A stretch of DNA of 64,000 bases from Inga oerstediana (GCA_963210345.1 OY723409.1:55526839-55590838), one strand, 5' to 3'; positions 1-11,827 are shown, numbered from the stretch's first letter. A program made the numbers and translations. Notes: a model not told the origin generated them from the letters alone.

Positions 1-100
1 CAATCCCAGATTTCATAACAGCTCCTTTGTCTCCATAACACTCAAGATTGGTTTCAACTGGATCCACATTCCCTGATCACCAAAAAGATGAGCAAGGGGA

Positions 101-410
101 AGCTCATCATCCCAATTTTGGGGTTTTTTATTTATTTATTTTGAACAAGACTCATACACTTAAAATTAATTAGCTTAAGATGTCGGTGTTAAAAAAATAT
201 TTTAAATATTGGGTGCTATTAGAAAAATATTTCAGGATCCTAGTATTGTAGGAAAAATATTTCTGAATACAGAACTAAAAATTAATTAATTTGAGATACT
301 GAATGACAAAAATATTTTAAAGTATAACATATAATTTAATCTAAATAAATAAAAATGTATAAAAAATTAAAAAAAATGGTTCACCCTAAAATTGGGGTGA
401 TTAGCATGCT
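101..410. repeat. MITE-like inverted repeat element
   Basis: The left arm (about 101-142) reads through a CCCAATTTTGGGG block into T-rich sequence. The right arm (about 340-410) is its imperfect reverse complement, with ACCCTAAAATTGGGGTGA at 382-399. No target duplication was fixed, so the superfamily is open. The core resembles AT-rich sequence near 51400-51475. Confidence 0.4.
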
Positions 411-1005
411 TTTGACAAGCAGGGAATTTGGACCCATTTCAACTAAACATAAAGCAGAACCTTGGTTCTGACAAGATCTATTGGAAAGGACTATTTGTCA
501 TAATTTGCTGGCTAACATGGCGTTGAGTAGAATGAACGGATACCCCTAATTAAATGCCAGTGCAAGCATTGATAATGGGTGTGTTTGAATAATAGTGGGA
601 AAAATGGTTTTTTTTTTTTTTTTTATTTGACTTATGGAATCTTAAGATTGGAGAAAAGTAAGATTGAATTGAATATGGTCTTTGATGGTGTCACAAACAT
701 GATTTATTTGAATTGAATATGTCCAAGCATCATTTGTCGACAATTATTCTTGATCTTGACTATTATCTACATCAATATTCTCATTTTCAGCTTCCCTAAA
801 GTCCATATCTGGGAATTTCTTCTAATGAAATTATGTATAGCCTTCGTTGCACAGACAATGCAGACTTGCGTGTCGAAGCCTTACTTGCTCATTTTTTGTA
901 ATATTTTGAACATATTTTTTCACACTTCAAAAGTTCTTTATATTGTGACCTCAAGCTTGAATGATAAAAATTAAATGCCTCATTATGATTCCGGAACCCC
1001 CCCTC
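411..1005. other. non-coding spacer
   Basis: AT-rich sequence with a T-run near 608-624. Short open frames here begin at non-ATG codons and resemble no family I know. I see no gene. Confidence 0.5.
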
Positions 1006-2090
1006 AATTCATGAATTTTGGGGGTGGTAACGTTCACATTTGTACGGACCAAGATACCCAACTAGTGTTGGGTATCCAAAGTTTACCAAATAATATTTGC
1101 TTAACAAGTGTTAAAATTATTGTAAATGTGAGATTATCTGAAAAACAAAATGAAGACAAAGAAATGTAATTGAAGTATACGAAAATATACCTTGGGGTGG
1201 ATGGGGGAAATTCATGGCTGAATTTGAGATAGCAGAGTGAAAAACACAAGCATCATATGCTGAACCTTCTCAACCTGCTAATACGAACGTGAAGCACATA
1301 TCCCAATCATAAACAACCATAACATTCTGTGTGAGATATCCCTTTCTCCCGATAAATTTATCTTGGCCTAGTCCAGTTATGACACACTTGATGTGAGTAC
1401 CATCAATAGCTCCAATGATACCCTCGAAATATGGGAAATATCGGTTATCGTTTGCTATTTTTGGATGACATTGACGGAATTCATGATCGCATGGCCTGAT
1501 AATTTTGGTTGCAAGATTAAGGTAGGTCTCCAAAACTGTGTGTAGAAGCCTACTTACAGTTTTGCCCGAATGTTGAAATATTTCTTGTACTAGCCTATTT
1601 CCTACTCCGTGTCCGATAGTAAGTAAAAACATCGCAACCATTTCTTCAACACCTACATTCTTAGAATTTCTTAACCCATACTCACCTAACTTATTGCATA
1701 AACGGTAGAATACTTGTTTTTCCATTCTAAAAATCTCATGACATTTTGAACCTTCAGTTGCCAACATTTCTTGTACCCAATAGGGACCTGATCGCTTACT
1801 TGTTCTATACGGTTGTTTGCACAGATATGGCACCAAATATTGACAAAGCAACATGCATAATTGTTCATATTCATCTAACTCAACCTCAATAATTGAACAT
1901 TTAAATGAATTACATACTCACTATCAAGTAGGCACACAAAAAAGTGAACTAATGAAGCTAGCAAGTTGCACTGAAAATTTTTTACTTGTATTTTCTGCTG
2001 CCACCACTCACTTGATGCAACCACATTGTTTGTAACAGGGTCTCGGCCTACACCGGCCTCTTTGATTAAGGACTCCCAAATCTTCAAATT
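1006..2090 (-). pseudogene. PIF/Harbinger transposase remnant
   Basis: Read on the minus strand, 2087-1960 gives a Myb/SANT-like segment of the kind found in plant Harbinger ORF1 proteins. 1854-1270 gives the DDE nuclease of the HARBI1/DDE_Tnp_4 family, with the first catalytic Asp in GAIDGTHI and a KGYLTQNVMVVYDWD block. The frame then meets TGA where the family has Trp (AG-W-EGSA), continues as EGSAYDACVFHSAI, and after an intron-like gap resumes near 1100-1030 as YYLVNFGYP. The family has Asp in that motif (YYLVDAGYP), here replaced by Asn. The stop and the lost catalytic residue make it dead. Terminal repeats were not identified, so the outer limits are approximate. Confidence 0.8.
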
Positions 2091-4050
2091 TTTCTTTAAG
2101 ATATCTAATATATTCTTTAATTATTTCTTCCCGTATTATTTCCCAGTCTTTTCATTGAATGTGGAAATAATATTCTTCCATCCTGCTAGTGTAAATGTCT
2201 GCCCTTTCCATTCTTTTTTGTGTATTTATTCTATACATGCTTTACATCAATATCTCTGTTGATTCTAAATCCCATATAACTTTTGTGTCCATATTTCTAT
2301 ACCAAAAATGTCAAATATAACATACACAAGACATAACAAAAATTCGGAATACACATGGATACGGTGGAAATCAGACCCAAAAATCATTCAATTATTACAA
2401 CATATACATACATGTATATATAGTGAGAGAGAGACAGACAGACACACACACACAGAAAGACACACTCTAGCGATATAACATAACTACCTGAAAATGATCA
2501 ACCACACCAAAAAGTGGCTTTCTCAAGATTACAAGGCAATTTTGTTTACAAAACGGGGATATTCGACTAATGTGTTTCCATTCTGGGTCCAGAAATTTAA
2601 TTCCATGTACTAGAAATTGGGGGAGGGAAAAAAAGAAGGGCTTCACATGCAGAATCTCAAAAAGCAAATCCGCACATAGCCTGAACTTTAGTAGCAACCT
2701 TTTACTTTCTTTTTTTTTTAAAAAAAAGAAAAAGAAAAAGGATAAAATATTCAACATGTTTAACACACTACTTCTGATATTCTGCATTAAGATGACAACT
2801 TACAAGCCAGACAAATATTTTCAATCTGGTTATTGAAGGAGATATTGTTCCAGAAAGTTCATATGTAGGCAGGCTCCTGCAGATTGGTACATAATAGGTT
2901 AAAATTACAGCAAACTTCTCGATGAAGAAAAGAAAAGATGCAAGTCATAAACAGTTTATACCATTTATGTGAATGAAACTTACAGGGCTATAAAGTGTCC
3001 GTTTCTACAAGTGACATGGGACCAACTAACATATGCCGACACAAAAAAATAATTCCAGTTAGCTAATTGATGGGTGGGATCATGAAGAGCCTGCCTAGAT
3101 TCAAACCAAGCTTCACCTAATCATTGCTAGACAAGAAAGTTCTAAGAAACAAGTAGAAAAGACAAAAGATTCAGTAATGACAAGGAACAATAGAAGATTG
3201 TTCCGTGAAGCAACATTAAGTTTCGCGCATAATCTTCAAACATTAGGTATATTTTCAATAGCTTGGAAAACCAAAAGCCCCTCATGATTTTTGTCTTTTT
3301 CTATTTTTCCTCAGAGAAATAAATTAACAAGACAACAAAAGTAAGTATAAATTACGAAGAAAAAATTCGGACAAAGCCACAAAGGAAAATATGGAGAAGC
3401 TTAGTTATAGGCCAGCTCAACTTTTCTCCATCAATATTCAAGCTTGTAACAAACATAATCAAACCAATATCACCTTAAGAAATAATATAACCTGTAAGTG
3501 TTTTTTTCATCTTTTAAAAACATGGCAACCACACCAAATCCTTCGCTGAAAAAACAAACAGATGGGCAGGCAAAAAAAAAAAACCAACAACATCGCAGAA
3601 GGCGGCAAAAAAAACCAAAAAATTCATGCCAAACCACATATCCAGAGCAAAGAAAAAATCCAAGAATTGCATATCACATACCACGCAGCAAAGGGAAGAT
3701 CATAGAGCACAGCTTACCACAGGAAATAAGGCGCCACCGGAGATCAGATCGATGAAGAAGACACAGTAAGTAGAAGATGTCACCGGGCAGAGAACACACA
3801 CCTGAGCATAGATTGACAGACCAGAGTTGTTGGAGCAAAAGGAGGTGACGCCGAATAGCAGATCGGCGAAGAAGAGAGCACGTTCTTTTACTCACGAGCC
3901 ACACTGCACAGACCACCAGAGACTAGATCATATCGGCGAAGAAGATAGCAAAAGGAAATGACGACACTAAAAGCAAACCCACGGCCGGAAAAAGGACTGC
4001 TAACAACACAGGTCAAGAGAGATCAGATCATCACGAGCTTCAACGCCAGG
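2091..4050. other. non-coding spacer
   Basis: This stretch has an AC-rich microsatellite near 2430-2465, a mirrored T/A run near 2706-2740, and three degenerate blocks sharing a TCGGCGAAGAAG-like core near 3746, 3861 and 3931. Open frames here are short and low-complexity. I see no gene I can support. The GC-richer part, 3500-4045, could be old genic 5' sequence. Confidence 0.4.
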
Positions 4051-4522
4051 TGTTGGACTTTGGGTTCAGATCCGTACTTGATGGGCCGGACTATTTGATT
4101 AAGGATATAAGTGGCTTTATCAAATAATAAATCAATTAGTATTAATTATGGCTTGGTAAATAAGTTGATAATTAATGTGGGATTGTGAATTAAGGAACAA
4201 ATCACCATGATTAAGAAATTGATTGAGAATCAATCAAATTGAATTACCGTCTTGAAGAGCAAGAAAGGGTGCACACACTGCTTAATTAGTGGTCACTCTG
4301 ATCACTGTAAATAGGGTGTGCCTCTACCATTGCAAATCATCCCTACCATTGAGTTTTCTGGTAATCCCCTCTTATCTATTATTTTGCTTGTTCTGATGCA
4401 CTGCTGTGCAACTCCATATAGGCTCTTGTAGTCTAATACTTGCGTGGGCTCTCAAACCCTACCTTGATCTGACTCTACCCGGTACGCAATTCTACACTAT
4501 ATTCAGTGCTTTTATTCCTTCA
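4051..4522. mobile_element. solo LTR of an LTR retrotransposon
   Basis: The 472-bp unit begins TGTTGGAC and ends CCTTCA, giving the canonical TG...CA ends. It is flanked by a perfect 5-bp target duplication, CCAGG, at 4046-4050 and 4523-4527. There is no internal domain and no second LTR nearby, so it is most simply the product of recombination between the two LTRs of a full element. It is not similar to the LTRs at 27979 and 31909. Orientation was not assigned. Confidence 0.85.
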
Positions 4523-4567
4523 CCAGGCAAGAAAGCAGGCTTCCATGCACAAATCAGAAGACACACC

Positions 4568-4624
4568 TCAGAGGCACACCGGAAACCAAACTGACCCGCT
4601 GAAGGTCGGTGTCGCCGCCGCCAT
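4568..4624 (-). other. possible first exon of an unrecognised gene
   Basis: An ATG in good context (CTCATGGCGG) starts an 18-residue Ala-rich frame (MAAATPTFSGS...) before a stop, with a possible GT donor just ahead of it. The DNA on its 5' side (4625-4740) is TC-rich, like a plant leader. I could not find following exons. If real, the solo LTR at 4051-4522 would lie in its first intron. It may be a relic or chance. Confidence 0.15.
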
Positions 4625-4873
4625 GAGTTATGCGTTTCCTTTGTGTTCTTCGACAAGAAGACGACAGAAATAGAGACTGAAGAGCGTGAGATTCTCTTAG
4701 CTGGGATAGGCGTGATTTTAAAACGGATTTAATGGGGAAATAACGGTAAAATGGGCTTAAGCAAACGTCATAAGCCAGGACCGGGTGCTTCAAAAAATAA
4801 GCCACTTCTATGGATAAGCCCAACTCCCAAATCGTCAAACCAAATATACCACATAAGTCAAAAATCATGAACA

Positions 4874-5431
4874 GTGTTTTCCCCCCAAATCGAACGATTG
4901 GCATGTATATTGGCCAAACCAAACATGCTCAATATTGTGCCAAGAGCGGAAGCGATTCTAAGAAGCATGGTAGCAGCTTATCATAAAGTGGGAGAAACTA
5001 ACCTGACTGCTTACACAAGTTCATTAGAGCTATATACAACTGTGAACGAAGGTCAATTAATTGTTGAAGCCAACAAAGCTTTTTCTCATGCAAGTTGTAA
5101 AGCGGCTTGTGGGATTGTTAAAAATTCTCAAACGTGTTTGATAGAAGGATTCCTTCTAAATTTAGAAGCTGGTGATTTCCTAAATGCAGAAATTAGGGGC
5201 TGCTTAATTGGCCTAAAAAAAATTTGGGATGGCGGTTTCAAGGATATCTTGATAAGAAATGATTATATGGAGGCTCTACACTTAATTCAAAATGACATTC
5301 CAGACATGCATGAAGACTCGACTCTTATCATGGAGATCAAACAAATGCTCCAACATAATTGGGAAGTGGCTTTTCAGCATATAGACATAAATGAGAATAC
5401 GGGAGGATTTCATGGGAAAACAAGCTTTTGA
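4874..5431 (+). pseudogene. RNase H-like (RVT_3) domain fragment
   Basis: The frame carries the layout of the C-terminal RNase H domain of plant L1-type LINEs: a first strand ending VEANKAF, the AEIRGCLIGLKKIWD helix, then RNDYMEALHLI. The first catalytic Asp (normally V-D-G/A) is Glu, and the Asp-Ser pair has become Asn-Asp-Tyr. The C-terminal Asn-x-x-Ala-Asp motif is missing. It lies head to head with the LINE at 5502-11068 but is too different to be a piece of it. It is probably a stray fragment of another LINE or an orphan RVT_3-type gene, and is very unlikely to be an active nuclease. The first codons of the open frame may not be native. Confidence 0.65.
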
Positions 5432-5542
5432 TAATAATGCATATTCTAGGACTTGAGGCTATGATCACAGTATTGCATTTGACAGCACTAGACTAGGCTA
5501 GTTTTTTTTTTTTTGATACATAAAGATGGAAACTCTAAAAAC

Positions 5543-8500
5543 TCAGCCTACATCAGTAGGAATACAATGATCCAGCTCTAAAATAGCTGATAACTCAGGC
5601 GTGGAATACAAAATCGGGTGAAACCCCGTTACACATGAAATTGCCTTTTTCGCAAGGAAGTCGGCAACCCTATTTGCGTTTCTTGGAACGAACCTCAAAT
5701 CTATCCTCCATTCTCGTTGCAACATGGAACGAATTTCTTCTATTGTATTAGCGTCCGGATGATTCTGGCAATTCTCACAATTAATCAGATCAATAACATC
5801 TTTCGCATCGGATTCTAATATCACTCTTCGCTTTCCTTGATCCCAAGCTGTCTTCAATCCTAGAAGAATACCCCATATTTCAGCGGTAACATGATCACCC
5901 AACTCCAATCTGTGCATAAAAGCCATAATAAAATTCCCGTTAGCCTCGCGAATAACTCCTCCGCACCCAGCACCGGATTTCCCTGAAAATGCTCCGTCAA
6001 CGTTTACTTTAGTCCATCCTTCCTCTGGTGGCATCCAAGTGGCCCTTCTGTCCGTAACTAATGTTCCTTGTAAGTTTATTCCGACAAGTTTTTTACTTGC
6101 CTTTTGAATGCTAGATATCACAACATGAGCATGATTCAGTAGGCTCTCATTACTCTGATTCTTCTGCTAAAAAAGACGTTCGTTTCTCCTTTTCCAGAAT
6201 AACCAGCATAAAGTTGCAAACCAATCACTCCAATCCAAGCGTCGAATATTAGAGTTCAACCACTCCTTAAGATTAAGCTCAAAGAAAAAACGATCTCTTG
6301 GCAAAGATATCTTTTCCATCCACAAACGTTTAGCTTCAGTGCAGTCCTGAAGTACATGCAGCACCATTTCTGGACCTTTCTTACACCAACCGCACACATC
6401 ATCAGCACACATGCCTCTTCTATATCTCTCCACGTTGGTAAGAAGCTTGTTGTGAGCAACGAGCCACATAAAAGTTTTACATCTTGGAATAGTATTCAGC
6501 TTCCAGATTTTCTGCCATAATACTTCTTGGTTATCTTCTTCATTTGCAATAACTTTATAAGCAGATTTCACCGTGAATTCTCCATTTCTTGTGTGCTTCC
6601 ATCGAACAATCTGTCTCCCCTGCTCAACTTCGGAGCCCTCTTGCACAAATCTCCATGCCGCCTTGATCCCTGCCCATGTATTCGATCCTATCCTCTGCAT
6701 ATCAATTTGAGGCATTAAATCATTTCCACATTTATATTTGCTTCTAATAACTCTTACCCATAAGTCATCCTTTTTCTTGATAAGATTCCAACCTAATTTG
6801 GCCATAAAAGCATGATTCTGGGTTTTAACATGTCTCAATCCCAAGCCACCATTACCCTTTGACTTGCACACCATTTCCCAAGGAACAAGATGAATTTTCT
6901 GCTTTTCCTGAGTTGTACCCCACAAAAAGCTTCGGTTTTTACTCTCGATCATATCACATGAACCAAAAGGTATAGATGCCGTTTGCATTGTATAAGCTGG
7001 AATAGCTGATGTGACAGCCCCTACCAAAGTAGCACGACCAGCTAGAGATAACGAATTAACTTTCCAATTAGATAACCTCTTCTTCACTTTATCAACAACC
7101 TCACTGAAGCTCTCCTTAGTCACCCTTTTATGATGCAGAGGAACTCCCAAGTATTTGCCAAGATCCGCTGCCATTTGGAACCCCAGAATATTGCTCAACT
7201 CAGTGCGTCGATTGTGATTCACATTCCTGGAGAAGAAAACTCTAGTCTTCATAGCATTGACCTTTAAACCTGAGCTTGCACAGAATTCATCTAGACAAGC
7301 CTTAACTTCATTTGCCTGGAAAACAGAAGCTTGACCAAACAAAACAATATCATCAGCAAAAAATAAATGAGAAATAGGAGGCCCATTCTTGCATAACCTT
7401 ATTGGTAGCCAATTCGTTGTTTCCATCCTATCTTGAATCATGTGAGCCAGCCGTTCCATGCAAATTACGAATAAATATGGAGATAAAGGGTCCCCTTGTC
7501 TCACACCACGGGAAGTTTTAAATAAATCACCTTTCTCTCCATTCCATAATAATTGCATTGAAGGCATCGAAACACATTGAGAGATAATTCTGACCAGCTT
7601 AGGAGGAAATGAAAGATCGTTCAAACATTGTTCCAAAAAACTCCAGTTCAGCCTATCATAAGCCTTCTCCATATCAATCTTAATTGCCATGTATCCACGT
7701 TTACCTTGCATAGTCCTCATTGAGTGAACAACCTCCTGAGCTACAATAATATTGTCGGAACTGTGTCTGCCTGGGATAAAGCTGCATTGGTTAGGACTAA
7801 TAATTTTTGGAAGGACGACCCTTATACGATTAGCAATAACCTTGGTAAGGATCTTGAAGATAACATTACATAAACTGATAGGACGAAGATCCTTTAACTC
7901 TTCCGGAGATTCCTTCTTTGGTATAAGAACCAGAAAAGTATTATTTATGCTTGCAATTTCTTCTGGATACTCCCAGATTTTTTTAATAAACCCATAAATA
8001 GATGTACCAACGTGATTCCATTGACTCTGATAAAAGAGTGCATTAAAACCATCCGGTCCCGGCGCTTTCAGCGCTCCCATATTAAAAACCACCTCTTTAA
8101 CTTCTTCATCCCGAATATCTTTACCTAATAGAAAGAGGTTTTCATCTTCAATTCTTGGATATGTATTGTGACAATGGATTTTCTCCCTCTGCATTCGTTC
8201 CTCTGTAAACAAAGTAGTAAAATAAGAAGAAGCCATCTCTTTAATTAATTGCGCTTCATATACCCATTCTCCATCCTGATTACGAATAGCTCCAACAAAG
8301 TTTCTTTTTCTTCTTCCATTAGCCCTAGCATGAAAGAATTTCGTATTTCTGTCTCCACTCACTGACCATTCAGAGCGTGCCTTTTGAGCCCATAATAATG
8401 ATTCCTGCAATAAGACACCCTCAAGCTCGCCCCATAAAGAAGTTTGAAGATTTTGAAGCTCCATAGAAAGCCCATAATGATTCTCCACTCTAGTAATCCC

Positions 8501-9396
8501 ATTAAGACGACGCATTATCTCCCTTTTCCTCTTATCCGTATGACCGAATACATTTTTATTCCAACTTCTACAATCTTCAGAAAATAGAGTGATTGTCTCC
8601 TTCCACTCGCCAGTCGTTCTCCAATTTTCCTTGACAAATTCTTCAAACTCATCATGTAATACCCAAGCCGCGATAAACCGGAATGGTTTATTAATCTGTC
8701 TCGTCCTGCTAAACCCTTCCAAACGCAATAGAATTGGACGATGATCAGATTTATACCATGGTAAATGAGTAACACTAGCATTAGGAAACATTTCAACCCA
8801 TTCATTTGATCCAAGAACACGATCAATTCTGCTCTGAGAATCAGTTCTATGCCACGTAAACTCTGGTCCATCAAACCCGAGATCATTCAAAACAGCAGCA
8901 TCAACAAAATTAATGAACTCTCTATCTGGCCCAATATTCTCACCCACAGATCTTCTTTCATTTGTCATCAGAGTAGCATTAAAATCACCACCAATAGCCC
9001 AAGGCCCGTGAATCCTATTTCGCAACTCAAATAGATCATGCCACAATTTCCGTCTTTGCATTAAAATCGGGCTAGCATAAATAAGAGTCAGATCCCAAGT
9101 TCTACGATCATTCCCACAGATTCTGATATGCATAAATTGAGGATTCTTCACTAATACCTCAACTTTTCCCACCTTTTCAGACCACACACACCAAATCCCA
9201 CCCTTGAAACCTTCTGCATCAATAATTTCAACAAATTGAAATCCCAGCTTACCAGCTATTTGGACTGCTTTATTCCCACTGCACCTAGTTTCAAAAATTG
9301 CCATAAAATCCACATTATGGAACCGAGACATTTCCCTTATGAGATTAGGAAAAAGGCGAGCTCCTGTGCCCGCGTATTCCATAAAATGAAATTCAT
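5543..9396 (-). pseudogene. LINE ORF2: endonuclease-RT-zf-RVT-RNase H, two lesions
   Basis: An ATG at 9394-9396 overlaps the ORF1 stop (TAATG). From it the frame gives the usual LINE ORF2 opening (MNFILWNTR), then shifts at a C-run (9369-9371), where one base appears lost. From 9382 the frame is open to a TAG at 6167-6169 and continues in the same frame to 5543. Domains counted from 9382 are: an apurinic-type endonuclease with catalytic Glu31, GGDFN (131-135) and SDHRPI (212-217); reverse transcriptase with KIDMEKAYDRL (about 568-578), RQGDPLSPYLF, and FADD (675-678); a Cys/His zf-RVT linker (about 955-1030); and, after the TAG, RNase H with VDGAF, an AEI helix, SDA and ANRVADFLAKKA. All RT active-site residues are kept. 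Restoration of both lesions is not shown by the sequence, only inferred from family layout. Confidence 0.9.
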
Positions 9397-11030
9397 TAAG
9401 ACAGATTATGGATTTTTGGGGCGGAATCCCCCATCAAAGCAACTTCATCCACTCTAACAATCCCACCTTCAGACAAATTAAATGAAGAAGGGTCATCATG
9501 ATGATCTGTAGTTATTATACCTTGATCCACTATATAACTAGTACTTTGCAACATGTTCCCCTGTTCCATCTCCATGTTTAGATTTTCCACTTCATTATAA
9601 CGTGATTCTTCAGTATCCTTCATGGTTTCACTAGGCCTGACTTCCAACACAGAAAAAGGATTTAGGGAGATCAATTCAGTAGCATCATGGTTCCCAATCC
9701 CCCCTCCTTTTGTAACATCATGTGAAGGTAATTTTCCTCTAACCATGTTCATTTTTTCTCTTGCACGTCTCTTAATCCCAGTTAGTCTTTTTTCTCCCAC
9801 TGGAACCCACTTCTGCTCTGTAACATTCTTATTAATATCCATCCCAACTTGACGCTTTCTTTCATTTACTCCCTCACTCTCATCCTTCTTTTCAACCGTC
9901 TTTCCCTTATCCTTGGCTAAATTAATATCATTTTTCTTTTGCGAACCCTTCTGACTTGTAACTCCTTTTTTACCTCCTCCATTCGAGCTTGATCCTACAA
10001 TATCCACTTTATTAAAATTTCCACTAACATCCCGTCTTACCAGCATATGTGGCCCAAAAATTCCACCCTTTGATTCACTTTTCTCAGTAATCTCAGCATT
10101 CTTCCTCAAATTATCCCTTACCTCATCAGAAGATTTTTCCGGAGTTTTTTTTGGACGAATCTCCCCATTCTCCTTCATTTGATCTGGAACTTTATGATGA
10201 CATACCCCTATATGATGGCCATATTGCCCACAATGAAAGCAGACAAGATGTAATCCCTCATACTCAATCTTCCTGTCCTCCCCAAAATGGTTGAAAAAAG
10301 GTAATAAAGGTTTCTGCAAATCCAACTCCACACAAATTCTAGCAAAGCCTCCTTTTTCTGAAAACGCCGTAGTTCTATCAATTTTCAGAGTTTTTCCCAC
10401 AAGGTTTCCTAGTCTTCTTAGAGATTCAATACTGTAAAGTTCCGCCGGTAAATCCGGAAATCGAATCCACACAGCTATTTTCTTTTGATAATCCGCCTTC
10501 CAAGGATTAAAGTTTGGTCGCCAACGTTGTATCATCAAATAATGGTCAGCAATCATCCAAGGTCCTTCCAAAAGAGCGTAATCCCTATCCTCTCTTGTAG
10601 AAAACGACACAATAAAATATCCATTACTTAAAGGGGTGACTTTCATCGGACTCTTAGGATTCCACATTCTTTCCATTCTCTGCCTCATAAAACCAACTCT
10701 GAATGACTTCCCCAAAAGCTTAACAATCAGAGAATTTATGTATGGTTTACACCAAGCTTCATATTCTTCCGCTGAAAATTTTAACTTTGGATATTTCCCT
10801 CCTTTTTGCCAAGTGTCCCCTGCTTCATCACCATATATATCTTCTTCTTCAACCTCAACATTCTCGGACGTGCTTTTGCTACTCATTTTCGTACAATAAT
10901 CTTTCCAACCATTAAGGGCATCACAAGCTGACATGTTTATTTCCAGAAAACCGGAGTCTCCAAGACTCAACAATTTATCCCGGTACGAGAATTTGGTCCC
11001 AGGATTATGGTTTCCATAATCATTATCCAT
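9396..11030 (-). CDS. LINE ORF1: DUF4283 and zinc-knuckle nucleic-acid-binding protein
   Basis: The 544-residue frame is intact and starts at ATG 11030. Residues of about 85-235 form the DUF4283 domain of plant LINE ORF1 proteins (KLKFSAEEYEAWCKPY, GPWMIADHYLMIQRW, KIAVWIRFPDLPAELY). A CCHC knuckle of spacing C-x2-C-x4-H-x4-C follows at residues 264-277 (CFHCGQYGHHIGVC). The C-terminal half is Lys/Glu/Ser-rich and probably disordered. In the L1 model the protein binds LINE RNA in a ribonucleoprotein; that is family knowledge. Its stop codon shares a base with the ATG of ORF2, which suggests coupled termination-reinitiation. No internal stop was seen. Confidence 0.92.
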   Translation of the reverse strand: MDNDYGNHNPGTKFSYRDKLLSLGDSGFLEINMSACDALNGWKDYCTKMSSKSTSENVEVEEEDIYGDEAGDTWQKGGKYPKLKFSAEEYEAWCKPYINSLIVKLLGKSFRVGFMRQRMERMWNPKSPMKVTPLSNGYFIVSFSTREDRDYALLEGPWMIADHYLMIQRWRPNFNPWKADYQKKIAVWIRFPDLPAELYSIESLRRLGNLVGKTLKIDRTTAFSEKGGFARICVELDLQKPLLPFFNHFGEDRKIEYEGLHLVCFHCGQYGHHIGVCHHKVPDQMKENGEIRPKKTPEKSSDEVRDNLRKNAEITEKSESKGGIFGPHMLVRRDVSGNFNKVDIVGSSSNGGGKKGVTSQKGSQKKNDINLAKDKGKTVEKKDESEGVNERKRQVGMDINKNVTEQKWVPVGEKRLTGIKRRAREKMNMVRGKLPSHDVTKGGGIGNHDATELISLNPFSVLEVRPSETMKDTEESRYNEVENLNMEMEQGNMLQSTSYIVDQGIITTDHHDDPSSFNLSEGGIVRVDEVALMGDSAPKIHNLS

Positions 11031-11678
11031 CCCTTCCCTCCTACTTCCAGATTTCTCTACCTTGCTGTTAAGATAAAATTCATCTCACACATGTATCTCA
11101 TAAATCGTAAAAACATTTCTAAAAAAACTAAAACAAATAGAAACTTCTGACCCCTCTAATCAGAAAAACTGGGACACAATATGACCAACTGCTTCTAGGT
11201 GATTTTAATCATTAATGTTAGAATTTTCTGATTTTTACGGGGATAAATTTCGATATTAAAAGGTTGAAGAGTGAATCAAAAAGAGGGGGGGATTAGTGCT
11301 GGCGATATTCAAATCAACCACAGAAGCGAGATGAGATATTTAAGGGCGGAATTGAGAGTACCTGACAAATTTATCAGAGCCATTGATGAACTATAAATGC
11401 TAAGAATAGGCAGAGTTTTCAAATTTCAGCCAACCTTACGCGTTGGGCCAAAGAGAGAATCTTTCAAAATGGGAGTGAATTTTCGGTCATGGTAGTTAAT
11501 ATTACTAAATATAGTCCCTGATTAGTGTTAAGAGAGTTGGTCAAAAGTAATGTTGACTCCGTCAGATATCTCCCTAATAATTAATAAGTTTTATTAATTA
11601 AATCGATAAATATTTAAATTAAAAATTTCCATATTCTACGCTAGGTTAGTCTCCTTGTAAGAAATCATTGACCACTAA

Positions 11679-11827
11679 GTGCATATTTGGATTAGTGTCA
11701 CGATAATTTATAAGTTGTTTTTCACATAAATCGAAACAAAATTCATCTCACATATTTACCTCGTATACCGCAAATCACGATTGAAAAGCTACTTTTAAGT
11801 ATTTCTATCGTTGTTCCAAACACACAC
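11679..11827. mobile_element. Tourist-like MITE (PIF/Harbinger), family copy 1
   Basis: The 149-bp element has imperfect terminal inverted repeats (GTGCATATTTGG / CCAAACACAC) and TAA on each side (11676-11678 and 11828-11830), the 3-bp duplication expected of Harbinger elements. Its core (AATTCATCTCACATATTTACC, then CTCGTATACCGCAAATCACG) is shared with 60041-60337 and, in part, with 51652-51790. Confidence 0.7.

Larger units (their letters stand above)
5502..11068 (-). mobile_element. near-complete L1-type LINE (LINE-1)
   Basis: This non-LTR retrotransposon runs on the minus strand: 5'UTR, ORF1 (11030-9396), ORF2 (9396-5543), a short 3'UTR and a 13-nt A tail (T-run at 5502-5514 on the plus strand). 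ORF2 has only two visible lesions, one missing base near 9369-9371 and one TAG at 6167-6169, so the insertion is young compared with the LINEs at 23776 and 35021. The 5' limit is uncertain: similarity to a dispersed MITE begins at about 11069. I found no target duplication on the 5' side matching the sequence beyond the A tail. Confidence 0.9.

Noticed and set aside
5475..11700. Target duplication for LINE-1 based on CTAGGCTAG (5495-5501 area) and CTAGGTTAG (11641)
   Set aside because: The match is short, imperfect and not placed at a plausible 5' end.
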